A stretch of DNA of 64,000 bases from Wolfiporia cocos (taxonomy: Eukaryota; Basidiomycota; Agaricomycetes; Polyporales; Phaeolaceae), in contig JACCLO010000012.1 in assembly GCA_029448655.1 (NCBI GenBank), positions 2,480,001-2,544,000 on the forward strand, in the 5' to 3' direction. This document shows, piece by piece, positions 1-10,365 of the stretch (positions within the stretch are counted from its first letter, which is position 1; each line of letters begins with the position of its first letter). The notes beneath the pieces were generated by a model that saw only the letters and a program-made list of their open reading frames with translations, ran no database searches and was not told the DNA's origin. The translations under genes were made by a program, and so were the position numbers.

Positions 1-861
1 TTGTGGCTGATTGTGACGAAATTGTGCATTACAGGTCTCTTCTCACCAATACCCCTCGGTTTCAACAATGCTGACTCCATTTGCATACTCCATTTAAAAT
101 ACTGTATATTGGATACTATGCTATATACTGGAAGCAGTCCGGAGACGAACGGGGCATGCATTGTGTACTTATTCGCGTGCCATCAAAATTGTGCAGAAGG
201 AGTCCAGCCATAGTATGGGGAGATTGGCCTGAATGCTTATTCGAGGTCGTCTTGAATGTGCTTCTCGAACCAGAGCGTTTCTTTCATGATGTTGCCGCGA
301 GGGATGTAAAAATTAAAGTCTAACGAGTCAGGATAAGGTCAAGGCGAGGATAGAATAAAGCAAAGCTGCAGGCTGAATGTATGGCTTCTATGCTATCGAA
401 CCACACATATGATGCAAGCGCAGCTGGGAAACATATGTCAGCAGGCTACTTGGGTGAATGCTGTGAATACATCACACATGTCAGTTCCGGAATTTGTATA
501 TTGCCCTGCCCTCCACCTTTCCACGAGATCGAGTTGAGAAGCAACGTACAGACGGAGGCAGGATATAAGAGATTGAATAGATGATGTCAGTCTTTCAGAA
601 CTTCGCTCTTGCTACGGACAGTCCTGGGAGACCCCATGAAATGGAGTGACTAGAAGCATGATTAGCCACCTTCGCCAAAGGCAAAATGCTGTATCGGCAG
701 CACCATATAGGTGGGCCTCACTGCTTTAGCTCATTCCTAACACGCAACATATCAGGCGCTCTTTGTGGCTCGGTTCTACACCCTCCGATAAAATGACACA
801 GGAAGTCCTCCATGAGCCTTCAAACTAGAACTTGTTTCTCAATATCTCTAGAAAGCTTCAG
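1..861. other. no gene recognised
   Basis: Only short overlapping open frames are present on both strands, none with a start context, splice pattern or family motif I recognise. The edge could cut the end of a gene lying to the left, but no frame supports this. Confidence 0.5.
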
Positions 862-947
862 GGGCATGTGGTGTAGTTGGTTATCACGCTCGCTTAGCAT
901 CGTTTCATGTTTGCGAGAGGGGTCCGGTTCGATCCCGGACATGTCCA
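862..947 (+). tRNA. tRNA-Ala (anticodon AGC) with a short intron
   Basis: The segment folds as a full cloverleaf. The acceptor stem GGGCATG pairs with CATGTCC (one G-T pair) and the discriminator is A947. The T arm is TCCGG-TTCGATC-CCGGA (923-939). The anticodon stem CTCGC (889-893) pairs with GCGAG (913-917), and the loop carries AGC at 896-898, so the tRNA charges alanine. About 12 nt (near 900-911) interrupt the loop just 3' of the base after the anticodon, the canonical position for a nuclear tRNA intron removed by the tRNA splicing endonuclease. Internal A and B box regions for RNA polymerase III fall in the D and T arms. The cloverleaf is complete, so a pseudogene is unlikely; a scan with tRNAscan-SE would settle the intron ends. 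Confidence 0.93.
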
Positions 948-2083
948 TAATTTTTGCGGCCGATTTGGCTAGTTTCAATCTGATCTTGAAGATCCTAGGA
1001 TGAGCGATTTCGCGCATGCATCTAACACGTGTTCAAGCGCAGTTTTTGGTTGCCGTTTCTCGCCGATGATCGGTGATCGATGGTATCGATCTTGGCACGA
1101 TCAAATACATGGCGTCAATGCACCATGCATCAACGCATCATGTTTTGAGCCTGCTAAATTGCCTGAGGGGACAGAGTCACCGAAAGAACGAAGCCCGATA
1201 GTGCAGTGTAGTGTATGTCTGATAATGGGAGTCGATAGAGCAACGTTGTCATATCAATGACTCACTGTGTCTGCTTCCGTTGTAAGCCAAACAGTTAGAC
1301 AAACGAGCCTGCAAATACGACGACTCACCTCCATACAGACTGATCCATATAAGCAGTACGAAGGAGAGCTAGGCTGTTCCGTTCGCTTTTTAGTTGCAAG
1401 ATACATTATGAATATATATGGGCGACTTCTGCGCTTTTTGCACGGATCCTGCACTAGGCAACAAATACCTGTTGCAGTCTCTGGTGTTGCCAAAAGCTAT
1501 TTCTCGGCTATATGGACAATCCCGTCATTCAATGGTGCAGTACTATGGCTGTAAGTAGCCTCCATGGTCGATCTCACTACGCATCTGGATATCGATGGAG
1601 ATCAATCATTAAGTTAATACTACACCGGAAGCACGATCCAGTACTGTCTCGTCCGAAAGCGATGGGATGTGATGTATTCACGAGACCAGAGAGTATTGTG
1701 TACACCTCTTGTCTATTGATGCAATCAGCTGCTTGACATACCCGCACAGTGCAGACCACCGTTACTTCATGTACCGGCACCCCGCCGGCGTTTTCCGCTG
1801 AGTCGGATGTTTTCCGGGTTCAGCCACAACGCCACCGACGTGCTCCTTCCAAGCAATGCACACATACCAGCTGCCAGTTCTGAGCTCTTGCTCATCCATA
1901 TATCTTGTACAATATCTCATGCGGATACCGAAGTCGACAATCACGCGCCAGTGCGGAAGTTGGCACCTGCTGCCAAGAAGAAGCCACAGGCACATCGCTG
2001 TGGCACTGATCCCGCAGCTAACGCCACCGTCTCAGCAACGTCAACGACCCTTAATAACAGCTTCCAGCTGCCAGGATCTCGTC
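948..2083. other. intergenic, no gene recognised
   Basis: There are short open frames only. I see no family motif, no chain of exons with compatible phase, and no repeat longer than a few bases up to the solo LTR. Confidence 0.5.
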
Positions 2084-2246
2084 TGTCACGGGCAAAATCG
2101 CCATTTCCGGCGGCTAGGATATATATGTATAAACGCTACGCTAATATATAGGGGGTAGAGCGCTATGTTCAGACTTCATTCTGAACTTGGGGCTCTTCCG
2201 CCCGCCTCACCCCAGTTAGCTCTGTGGGCTATGGGTGGTCTTGTCA
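2084..2246 (-). repeat. solo LTR, same family as the LTR element at 22735-24819
   Basis: Read on the minus strand this segment starts TGACAAGACCACC and ends GCCCGTGACA, matching the two LTRs at 22735 and 24587. It shares the TATATATTAGCG block and the ATCCTAGCCGCCGG block. It is flanked by a perfect 5-bp target duplication TCGTC (2079-2083 and 2247-2251). It is about 65-70 bp shorter than its relatives: the stretch between the AATGGCG block and the terminal TTTTGCCCGTGACA is missing. No internal region remains, so this is a solo LTR left by LTR-LTR recombination. Confidence 0.9.
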
Positions 2247-2251
2247 TCGTC

Positions 2252-3081
2252 CTTAGACTAGACAGATTTCCTCGGGTCCGTAACTACAAAGTACACTAAC
2301 TCACGAACCATCGATAAATGAACTGTCCAATCCTATCGTACGGATGCACCCGTACTCGGCGCCGTGCGAGCAAACGCGCAGCGGTGATCACGTTACGCTC
2401 GCGCTCAGTCGGACGTCGGCCATACCAAAAGCAAACGAATGCTCGGAACGAACCCGCACGCGACACGAAACGCGGACGCCGCCCCCGCCCGCGCGCAGTC
2501 CGTGCCGCTACGCGTGCCTCGGCGGTGTGGTCTCCGCGTAGTACATCGTTATCTTATGTGCTGCCAGGACGCCCAGGAAACTCTACCGACTCGATGGCCT
2601 ATTGCGAATTTGACGGAGTTGAGTTGGGTCGGGATCGCGCGCGCGCACCAGTGTTCGCGCGGCGACGGTTTTATCTTGAATTCGTCCCCAGGAACACCTT
2701 CTTATGTAAGTAGACCAAGCATTGATGCATGATGCATGATGCACCACCGTCTAGGCTAGCCACAAACCGTCTGTATCTTGGCAGACCTAAGCCTTTGAGC
2801 TCGGGGATCGCGCACGCGCATCGCAATCCGAACGAGTCCGGCGATCCGTCCATTTAAAGACATCGAGAGTTCGTGCACTATACATAACATTCCATCACAC
2901 CCCACGATCGCACGACGCCCGAGCCACAGCCACAGCAATACAACACAGCGTCCAGCGAGCCCACCGCGCCCAGCGCCAACACCAAACCCGGATCCAGAGG
3001 TCGCAAAATGCCACATACGAACACACATCGAATAAAGCGCAAAACCCGCGGGCTTGGGGCACGCGCCGTCCGTGCGGGGCA
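2252..3081. other. intergenic, no gene recognised
   Basis: An open frame of 131 codons on the plus strand (2318-2713) is Arg-rich with no motif and looks like chance in GC-rich DNA. The right part is the 3' flank of the CFEM gene on the minus strand. Confidence 0.45.
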
Positions 3082-4103
3082 TCAGAACACCATCCCCGCG
3101 CCGAGGACAACGCCCGCGAGCGAGAGCGCGAGGCCGATGGCGGCGCCGTGCGTGCCGCCCGGCGAGGGCTTGAAGCCCGCGCTCGAGGCGCCTGAGGTGG
3201 AGGCACCCGAGGTGGAAGCGGAGGAGCCCGAGGCGTTGGAGCCTGAGGTTGAGGCGGAGGAGCCCGAGGCAGAGGAGCCCGAGGCGGTGGAGGAGCCCGC
3301 GGCGGCGGTGGCGGAGGCGATGAGGGAGGAGACTGCGCTGGAGGACGCGGGGTTGGACGCTGTGGAGGGGTTAGCGAGGTGTTGGGGGAGAATGGGGGAA
3401 GGGAGAAGGGAAGGAAGAGCGGGGACAGGGCGGTGATGGGCGTCGGATCAACGGATGGAGATATGGCGTGCATTTTGATGGTGGGTGGGTGTGAGTGTGG
3501 GAAGGGAAGGGCGGTAGTCGAGATGGAGGGGCGGTGGTCGAGATGGATGGACGGTGGTCGAGATGGATGGGTGCAGGCACGCGCGGGAGGAGGAATGCGT
3601 GCGGTGGCCGCCAAGCCACAGTCTGCAGTTCTCGAAGGCGCCCGAACGTGACACCTTCCAGAGCTAAGAAGACACCGGTGACACCCGTCTCGACAGTGCC
3701 AGGCAAAGACGAGACACGCCATGGTGGCAAAAATAGCCCATCATATAGAAGAGAACCGGGGACTCACCGGCAGCACACTCCTGAGACTGGAGGGCCAGGG
3801 CGGCCTGGAGGTCGGAGGCAGTGCACTTGCTCTCGAGGCAGCTCGCCGCGTCCGACTGGAAGGTGGACGAGGAGCACATGCAGCTCAGGTCCTCACTGTA
3901 TGCGCATGAGCGCCGTGTCTATGCCCGACGCGAAGGAAAACGCACATGCTGGAGCATCCTGCAGAGGACACGGCCGACTCGACGCAGGAGAGGATGCAGG
4001 GGTCGATGCTCGCGGTGCTGGTGGGCGTTGCTGCAGAGGAGCTCTGCGCAGCGGCGCTGCCGATGAGGGCGGCGAGGAGGACGGGCAGCGCGGCTTTGAA
4101 CAT
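3082..4103 (-). CDS. CFEM-domain protein with predicted GPI anchor
   Basis: Proposed exons on the minus strand are 4103-3946, 3895-3768 and 3359-3082, with phases that agree and give 187 aa. Residues 1-19 are a signal peptide (MFKAALPVLLAALIGSAAA). The CFEM domain follows, with eight cysteines in the family spacing: PCILSC, GC, LSCMC, SCLESKC and QEC. A Ser/Ala/Gly-rich linker leads to a C-terminal hydrophobic tail (GAAIGLALSLAGVVLGAG) without a charged end, the pattern of a GPI signal. Known CFEM proteins sit on the fungal surface; some bind haem or act in host contact, but which role applies here cannot be told from sequence. Intron 1 is 50 bp. Intron 2 is about 408 bp, unusually long, and contains a 20-bp minisatellite; a small extra exon inside it cannot be excluded. 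A TATA box lies 65 bp upstream of the ATG. Confidence 0.85.
3511..3570. repeat. 20-bp minisatellite inside an intron of the CFEM gene
   Basis: Three adjacent 20-bp units differ at a few positions and share GGTGGTCGAGATGG. They lie in the second intron of the CFEM gene and partly explain its length. Confidence 0.85.
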
Positions 4104-4167
4104 CGTCTTTTGGTGCTGGCGACGCGGGCGTGCGGCGGGGTCAGGGAGGGGTGCCGCGGGTGCCCCC

Positions 4168-4176
4168 CTTTATATG
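4168..4176 (-). promoter_or_regulatory. TATA box of the CFEM gene
   Basis: The minus strand reads CATATAAAG about 65 bp upstream of the ATG at 4103. This spacing suits a short 5' UTR and supports the chosen start. Confidence 0.6.
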
Positions 4177-5445
4177 GCGGGAAGACGGACATTAGATGCA
4201 CGGAGGCTCCACGCCGCTTGGCGCGTGCAGCGAGTGGCGCCACACCGACACCGCGCGGTCACGCGGGCGTCACGCGTCTGGCCGCATCGCGTTCTGGCGG
4301 GCGTCCTGCTTCGCAGCCTGACGTCTCCCACCGTCGCGCACGCTTCTGCCCCACCCGTCTCCAAGCGACTCGCCGTGCATTCTTCCGGCGTAGACACTCC
4401 GCGCGGTGGTCGCGTGTGGTGACGCACACAGTTCGCAGCGGACCGCTGCTTGATCGCCGCACGCTTCGCGAGCTCTAGCCTCGCTTCCCGCTGTGCACAC
4501 GCCTATTGGCAGACCGCCGCCGTTCACGCGCCCCGCCGCGTGCGCAGATGATACTTTGCGCTTGTGCCCATGCGGTCCCCGCGGTGATGACACCTGGGGC
4601 CAAATTAGCGTGCTGTCATGTGTCGCGCTGCCCAGTCGTAGAAGCTGATCTGGGGTGCGATCCTTCATTGCGACCGTTCGCGCGGTACGCGGGCAGAAGT
4701 ACAGCAGGGTACACCGTTCGTCCACGTTCGAGGTAGTTGATGGTCGTACTGGAGCCTTGGTGCTCACTCATTGCCTTACGGTCCAGGATGGGCGCGGCGG
4801 GCGTCTAGGCATGATGGCCAAGCATAAACTATTGGAGAGAACCATGAATGACAACAGATTCGTCCGCGCATTACTACTTGACCCGTCCAAAAGACCGTGA
4901 GGCCTCTCCCAACCGCGCAACAGGGCGACGTAAGAGACGGTGAGCACTCGAGTGACTTGGCGTTCAGCTACCGCGAATCTCATTATTGGACTGAAGCGTT
5001 GCCTCGACTGTAGCATCGCCACGACTGTATGATTGGACGCCCGTTAGCTGAATATACGGCGAAATAGACGCATACAGTGCATCCTTGAACCAAATGACTC
5101 GCGCTGGCGCACCTTATGCTGAGCAGCACGGGACAACACTTCGCCATTCACAATCAGCTGTCAACGACATGCGCGGTGGTGCGCACAAGGTGAGCATGTG
5201 AATCGCCATTCATCTTCCCATGCGTTCAAAGCCGTGGTTGCATATACCGACGCGCGCGGGCCGAGCCGTAAGGATATCAGCTGGCCACGCCACAACCGGG
5301 TCACAAACATTTTCCAAGACAAAGCGTGCCTGGTAAGCGCGCGCGTTCGGATTAACACATGATAATTCCAACAAGTGGACTACAACAAGTCGAGCAACCA
5401 TCGTACGAATATTAAGTAAGCTGCTAACTCACGAAAATAAATTAT
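4177..5445. other. intergenic region
   Basis: It holds the upstream region of the CFEM gene and the 3' flank of the next minus-strand gene. The open frames here overlap each other on both strands and show no motif, signal peptide or consistent exon chain. Confidence 0.5.
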
Positions 5446-6221
5446 CTAATCGGTGGTCGTAGGAACGGTGCCGTTCGTGGCAGGCGTCTCGGTCGCGTTC
5501 GCGGACTGCGTCGTGAACGGCGCGCGTGTGCTGAAGGGCGAGATGCGCGGGATGGTCGACCACGGGTCGTTCACCGAGAACGGGCTGTGCGTCGAGAACG
5601 CGCGCTTCATGGGACTGGGGTCGGTGACGTTTCCCGCGCCGGTGACGGTGTTGTTGCCCGTGCCAGCGACAGTACCGTTGCCCGTGCCCGTGCCAGTCGC
5701 GGTCGCGTTCGCGGCAGTGGTCGTGAGCGGCGGGTGCGTGCTGAAGGGCGAGATGCGCGGGATGGTCGACCACGGGTCGTTCACCGAAAAGGGGCTGTGC
5801 GTAGAGAATGTGCGCTTGATCGGCGTGGGGTCGGTGTCGTTGCCTGTGCCCGTCGCAGTCGCGTTCGCGGCGGTCGTGCTGAACGGCGCGAGCGTGCTGA
5901 ACGGGCTCACCGCAAGACGCTTAATCCATCTCGTCCACGTGCGCGGTCGGCACAGCCTCCTCCTCGCGGCGGTCGCGGGTGTTGTGGCGAATACCTTGCC
6001 CGAAGGTGATCGTCGACTGCGTCGTAGCGCTCGTGTATAAGACGTCTGTGAACATGCGCGTTATCGTGCGGGTCGGCGCGACGGGTTCTGGCAGTGTGTC
6101 AGCGTCCAAACTGCATTACAAAGCGCACACGAAGTGGGAAGGACAAGGTAGAGGCAGCTCACCTGCATGCGCACCGAGGGAAGCGAATGAGGATCGCGGC
6201 GAGGGGCGCGGAGAGCTGCAT
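5446..6221 (-). CDS. secreted precursor with Lys-Arg-bounded repeat peptides
   Basis: No known family recognised. A short first exon (6221-6163, starting MQLSAPLAAIL) has a hydrophobic secretion-like start and ends at a GTGAGC donor; a 52-bp intron leads to exon 2 from 6110. The last exon is clear. It contains two near-identical blocks, each directly after a dibasic site (IKR and MKR) and each carrying FSTHSPFSVNDPWSTIPRIS, followed by Asn-Thr-Gly-rich spacers with several N-X-T sequons. A shorter third block (SPFSTLAPFSTTAANATATG) lies upstream and may be coding or inside an intron: joining exon 2 at GTATTC to an acceptor CACAG gives GQGNDTDPTPIKR in frame and skips it. Third codon positions are almost all G or C in this frame. 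Lys-Arg before each repeat suggests Kex2 cleavage in the Golgi to release peptides. A TATA box 94 bp upstream supports the ATG. The exon structure between 5900 and 6110 is uncertain. Confidence 0.6.
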
Positions 6222-6314
6222 CGTGTGGAACTTGAATGGAAAGGTAGATGGCTGGCGCGATGCGGCGAAGTCAGTCGTGTGGCGGGCGGCTACCATTCCC
6301 CTCCCACGGGGAGG

Positions 6315-6322
6315 TTATATAT
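6315..6322 (-). promoter_or_regulatory. TATA box of the repeat-peptide precursor gene
   Basis: The minus strand reads ATATATAA about 94 bp upstream of the ATG at 6221. It supports the choice of that ATG over internal ones. Confidence 0.55.
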
Positions 6323-7432
6323 CGCATACCAGGTGCCCAGCATCCGCGCGTCTCGAGCACCACCTGTTGGAAGTCGACGCGCTCGGCGCGCGATGGTGCG
6401 ATCGGAGTCGCACATCGATCGGAGTCAATAGGCGGAAATGGCGGGCGCGGCGGGAGTCGGGGGGCTGATAATCGGGGCGGTACGGGCAGATGAGTCACCG
6501 TTAGTATAGAATGGGACGGATTGTACGTACCTACGCCGTGCGTTTGTAACCCATCCAGACGAAGTCCCTGGAGTCCGAAAGGGAGCGCGTAGCCTCACGA
6601 GCGGGCGCCTTCCCGTGAATTTCGACACCACCGCCCCAGTGCGGATGCACGTCTGAACTGGGAACGCGGGACGGCCGGTGGTGCGTGGAGCGGCGGGTCA
6701 GGAGGCGCGGGCGCTCACGCGCCTTGCTGTGGCAGCGTGGCAGCGGGCGATGTCGCGGGTGGTGGGAGTTCTCGATCTGGACTTGATCGCGTAGGCCGCG
6801 ATATATATATATATGCCGCGCGGAGATTTCTGGTGCGAGGGGAGAGATTGGCACCCGTGTTCTGGGTCAGATATGTGGCGAGGTGCGGGCGCTGCACCGC
6901 GGTAGGCTCCGTCCGCGTCCCGCAGGCACATCCGCCAGTTTAGTTTTATTTTCTCTAGTGTTTCTGCGCGCTGCAAGGACTAGACTCGCGGAGGAGGATG
7001 CGGGGAATTAGGCTGTGATCAGGGACCAAAATTGTTTACATGGTGAGATGGGATCTGCGCGGGGCGGATCAAACGCGCGCGGGGGGCAGGGCGGGGCATG
7101 CGGTGGGTATGCTTCCGTGGAACGCAAGATATCTAAGTGCGCGTGCGTACTGGCGTTGCATACGCTGAGCACAGTGAAACTTGAGCAAGTGCTAATGGAG
7201 ATGCACCGCTGCGTCGCCAGCGCACAGCCGCGATCGCATCTGGCACGCGGGCGGGAGCCGATCGTGTCGATCAGACCCGCAGGCCGATCGGGTGATCATC
7301 TCGATGCGCTGTCTTGGACTGGGGGTGGCGTCTGCCTCCTCTCCGCCCCCTCAGGCCGCACCGAACGTTCAGCCTGATCCCTTCATTTTCGTCCTGCTCA
7401 TCTGTTTCCCCGCCTGTGCTGTGCAGCGAGCC
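6323..7432. other. intergenic region between divergent genes
   Basis: This is the shared upstream region of the minus-strand repeat precursor and the plus-strand RhoGAP gene. A run of alternating AT (around 6800-6815) is the only low-complexity stretch. No gene is seen. Confidence 0.5.
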
Positions 7433-10365
7433 ATGCCGTTTTACAAACGCCGTGCACACAGGCCACCAGAGCCCAACACGCCCCCACCCCCTTCGCGAGG
7501 CGAGCCCCCCTCGAACCAGCGCAGCGCAGCAGACACCTGCTTCCTCCGCGCAACCGACACCCATCCTGTCTCCCGCCCGCCCAGCGCCCTCCGCCAGCCA
7601 CAGGGCAGACCGCCCAGCCAACCGACTATGCTCCCGCGTGCAGACAGCCCACATGCAGGGCCACACCCGCCCGCGCGCCCGCACGACAAGCGCCGCTCCC
7701 TCTGCGTCCCCCCGCCAGCGCATCCGCCTGGGAGCCCCGCCGCCCGCGCCCACAAGCGCCTCTCGCTCCCCGCGCAGAACCTCGCGCAGACACCAAAGAT
7801 CCCCACGGGCATCCTCGTGAACAGGGCGTACCCGCCCATGCCCGCCGCGCTGCTCGCCCCACATGCGATACCCCCTCGCACGCCCGCGATTGACACCGAG
7901 GACGACCGCCTCGCGCGCGCGTGCGGGCAGCTGCCTGTCAGCGGCGGCCTGCGCGGCCTGGGGCTCGGCCTAGGGCCCGGGGTGGACATGGAGACGGACA
8001 GGGGGAGAGGCGATGCAGGTGTGGCCCGCCTTCCGGGGGCGGACGCCGCGCCCGGCGAGAGTTCTATCGACGACCAGGTAAGCACATTCCCCGCCTCCCC
8101 GCCTCGCTCGCTCACACCCCCGCAGCACCACACCGCAATCGCGCCAGACAGCGACACGCCACCCGCGCCGTTCTGGGCGCCGCCGTCCGCGCTCCCGCAC
8201 CTGCGCGAGCTCGCGCGCCTGCTGCGCCGCGCGGAGCAGCGCCTCGAGGATTACATCGATGTCGACGAGTTCCTCGCCGCACGCGAGGACGAGGAGCGCG
8301 CGTGGGCCGCGAGCGCGGCGGCGCGTGCAGAGGCGCGCGCTGCGCCTGGCCCGCAGGCCATCGGCGCGAGTGCGCCCGGGCAGCCGCGTGAGTACCCCCT
8401 CCCCGCAGGGCTGATGGAAGTGTGCTGACGACGGACGTGCTGCAGGGATATTTGGCGCGCCGCTCGAGGACGCGCTCGCGTGCGCTGCGACGCTGACCGT
8501 GCTCGGCGGGTACACGCACGAGGTGCCGACGGTCGTGCACGCGTGCGTTGAGGAGCTCTACCGCACCGGTGCGCGCCCCGCCTTCTCCGCCCACTCACAG
8601 GCACTGACAGCCATTCGCAGGGATATACCAGCCCGACCTCTTCCGCGCGCTCCCCGACCGCGCACGGCTCGTCGAGCTCGTCCGCGCCTTCGACCAGGAG
8701 GCGCCCACGCCCACGCCTGCGCCTGCGCCGCCTCCGCGCTCGCGCCCGTCCTCCCCGCGCAGCAATTCCGCGTCGCTCCTCAGTCTCCGCCACGCGTCCA
8801 TGCCTGACATCTGCGCGCTCCTCTGTTCGTTCGTCAACTCGCTCCCCGAGCCGCTCCTCCCGCGCACGCTCCACCACGCGCTCTGGCAGTGGTGCGTCCG
8901 CCCGGGGCTCGACCCGCGCCGCCGCACCGACGCGGGCGCGGACGAGGCGCCCCCGCCCAGTGCCCCGCGCAGCTGGCGGCGGCGTGCACACTCCGCGCCA
9001 CACACGCCGCCCACGCCCACGCCCGCCGCCGCGGCATCACACACACCCGCACCCGCAGATGAAGACGAGGACGACGGCACGCAGGTGGCGGTGGCGCGCG
9101 CGGTGCTGCAGCTGCTCCCGCCGCCGGCGCTCGGGCTGCTCGCGTACCTGTTCGCGTTCTTCACGCAGATCCCGCTCTGCCCGCACAACGGGCTCGCGCC
9201 CGAGGACGTCGCGCGCATCTTCGCGCACCGCCTCCTCGGCGGGCCCAGCAAGCCCGCCGCGCGCGCGCTCATGACATGGCTCCTCGCGCGCTGGGCACGC
9301 ATCGCGCTCTTTGCCGAGGACGACGCCGCTCCCGCGCGTGCCCTTATCCCCTTGTCGCAGGGCAGGGCCGTCGCGCGCCGCGCGTCGGTGCCTGCGGTGC
9401 GCTTCCGCCCGGTGCCGGATGCGCCGGATGCGTCTGAGTACGCGTATGGGGACGGACATGTGCAGGAGGACGGACGCGGGGACGCGAGGACGCGGAGCGT
9501 GGACATCCCGTCCGCGCGGGAGCCGCCTGCGTGGGAGGATGCCCGCGCGGGCCGCCCGTACTCGCATTCGGTGTCGTCGACGACGTCGACGGACACATAC
9601 GCCTCCACCGTGTCCAGCGAGGGGAGCGCGGAGCACGGGTATGGCTACCTGCATGGGCATGACGGCGAGGAGGCGCAAGTGCGCATTGTGTACCACGACC
9701 ACGACCACGATCACGACCATGCCCACAACCAGGACGACGGCGACCATGGGGGACAGTATTTTGCCCCGCGCGCGGCGGTCCGTGCGTCAAAAACGCCGTT
9801 TGTCGGTGAGTCGCACTCTGTCGATCGTCGACGCTGGCGACAAGCGGCTAACGGTTCGCGAATCGCTCGCACAGACGAGCACGAGTTCCTCAGGGTGCAC
9901 GACTACTTCCGCGCGGACGCGCTGTCCCAGCACGACGACTCGGAGAGCGTGTACTCGACAGGTACGTCGCGGGTCCGCGCGCCGAGCCGACCGCCGCTCA
10001 CGCGCCTGGCAGGCGAAGAAGAAAGCGATGACGGCGCCGGCACTCGCGTCGAGCGCGGGGACGCGGCCACGCCATGCCCGCCCGGCCCGACGTCCCCCCA
10101 GACGGACGCCGCCGCTGCGGCGTACACGCGCGAGCTCTCCTCCGCCCTGAAGCGCATCTCCGAGCTCGAGGGCGAGCTCGCGCGGACGAAGGCGAAGGTG
10201 CGCGCCGCCGACGTTGACGCCGACGCTGACGAGGCGCGCACGCCTGTCCCCGCAGATGCCGAGGAGGTGCGGATGACGCTGCAGACGGCGCTGCGCGAGC
10301 GGGACGACGCGCGGAAGCTCATGCGGGAGTTCAAGAAGTTCATCGATGACGCGCTCGAGAAGTGA
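7433..10365 (+). CDS. RhoGAP-domain GTPase-activating protein
   Basis: Proposed exons are 7433-8077, 8126-8387, 8446-8568, 8621-9805, 9875-9961 and 10013-10365, which gives 884 aa with consistent phases. The N-terminal ~260 residues are Pro/Arg-rich and likely disordered. The RhoGAP domain starts near residue 303 (RIFGAPLEDAL), continues with VPTVVHACVEELYRTG, the Arg-finger segment GIYQPDLFR (Arg ~352), DICALLCSFVNSLPEPLLP (~406-424) and, after a Pro/Ala insert, LPPPALGLLAYLF and HNGLAPEDVARIF. The family stimulates GTP hydrolysis by Rho/Rac/Cdc42 proteins, which control polarity and actin. The Asn usually found near the end of the domain (N194 in p50RhoGAP) appears to be Asp here. A His/Asp-rich stretch and a C-terminal coiled coil (ELSSALKRISELEGELAR) follow. 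Three introns (48, 69, 51 bp) are multiples of three and free of stops. The start MPFYKRR is a choice; an in-frame ATG lies about 45 codons upstream. Confidence 0.85.

Noticed and set aside
3008..3436. Plus-strand frame with EVEAEEPE repeats
   Set aside because: It is the antisense of the Ser/Ala/Gly-rich linker and GPI tail of the CFEM protein.
2895..3722. 275-codon Pro-rich minus-strand frame
   Set aside because: It runs through the long intron and the last exon of the CFEM gene in the wrong phase.
5429..5773. His/Arg/Asp-rich minus-strand frame overlapping the repeat precursor
   Set aside because: It is open only because the DNA repeats. The other frame has G or C at nearly all third positions and regular Lys-Arg sites.
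9037..9747. Long minus-strand frame opposite the RhoGAP gene
   Set aside because: It is the antisense of an exon whose plus frame encodes conserved RhoGAP motifs.
10190..10260. A further intron in the last exon of the RhoGAP gene (GTGCGC...CCGCAG)
   Set aside because: Removing it shifts the frame into a stop, while reading through keeps the coiled coil.
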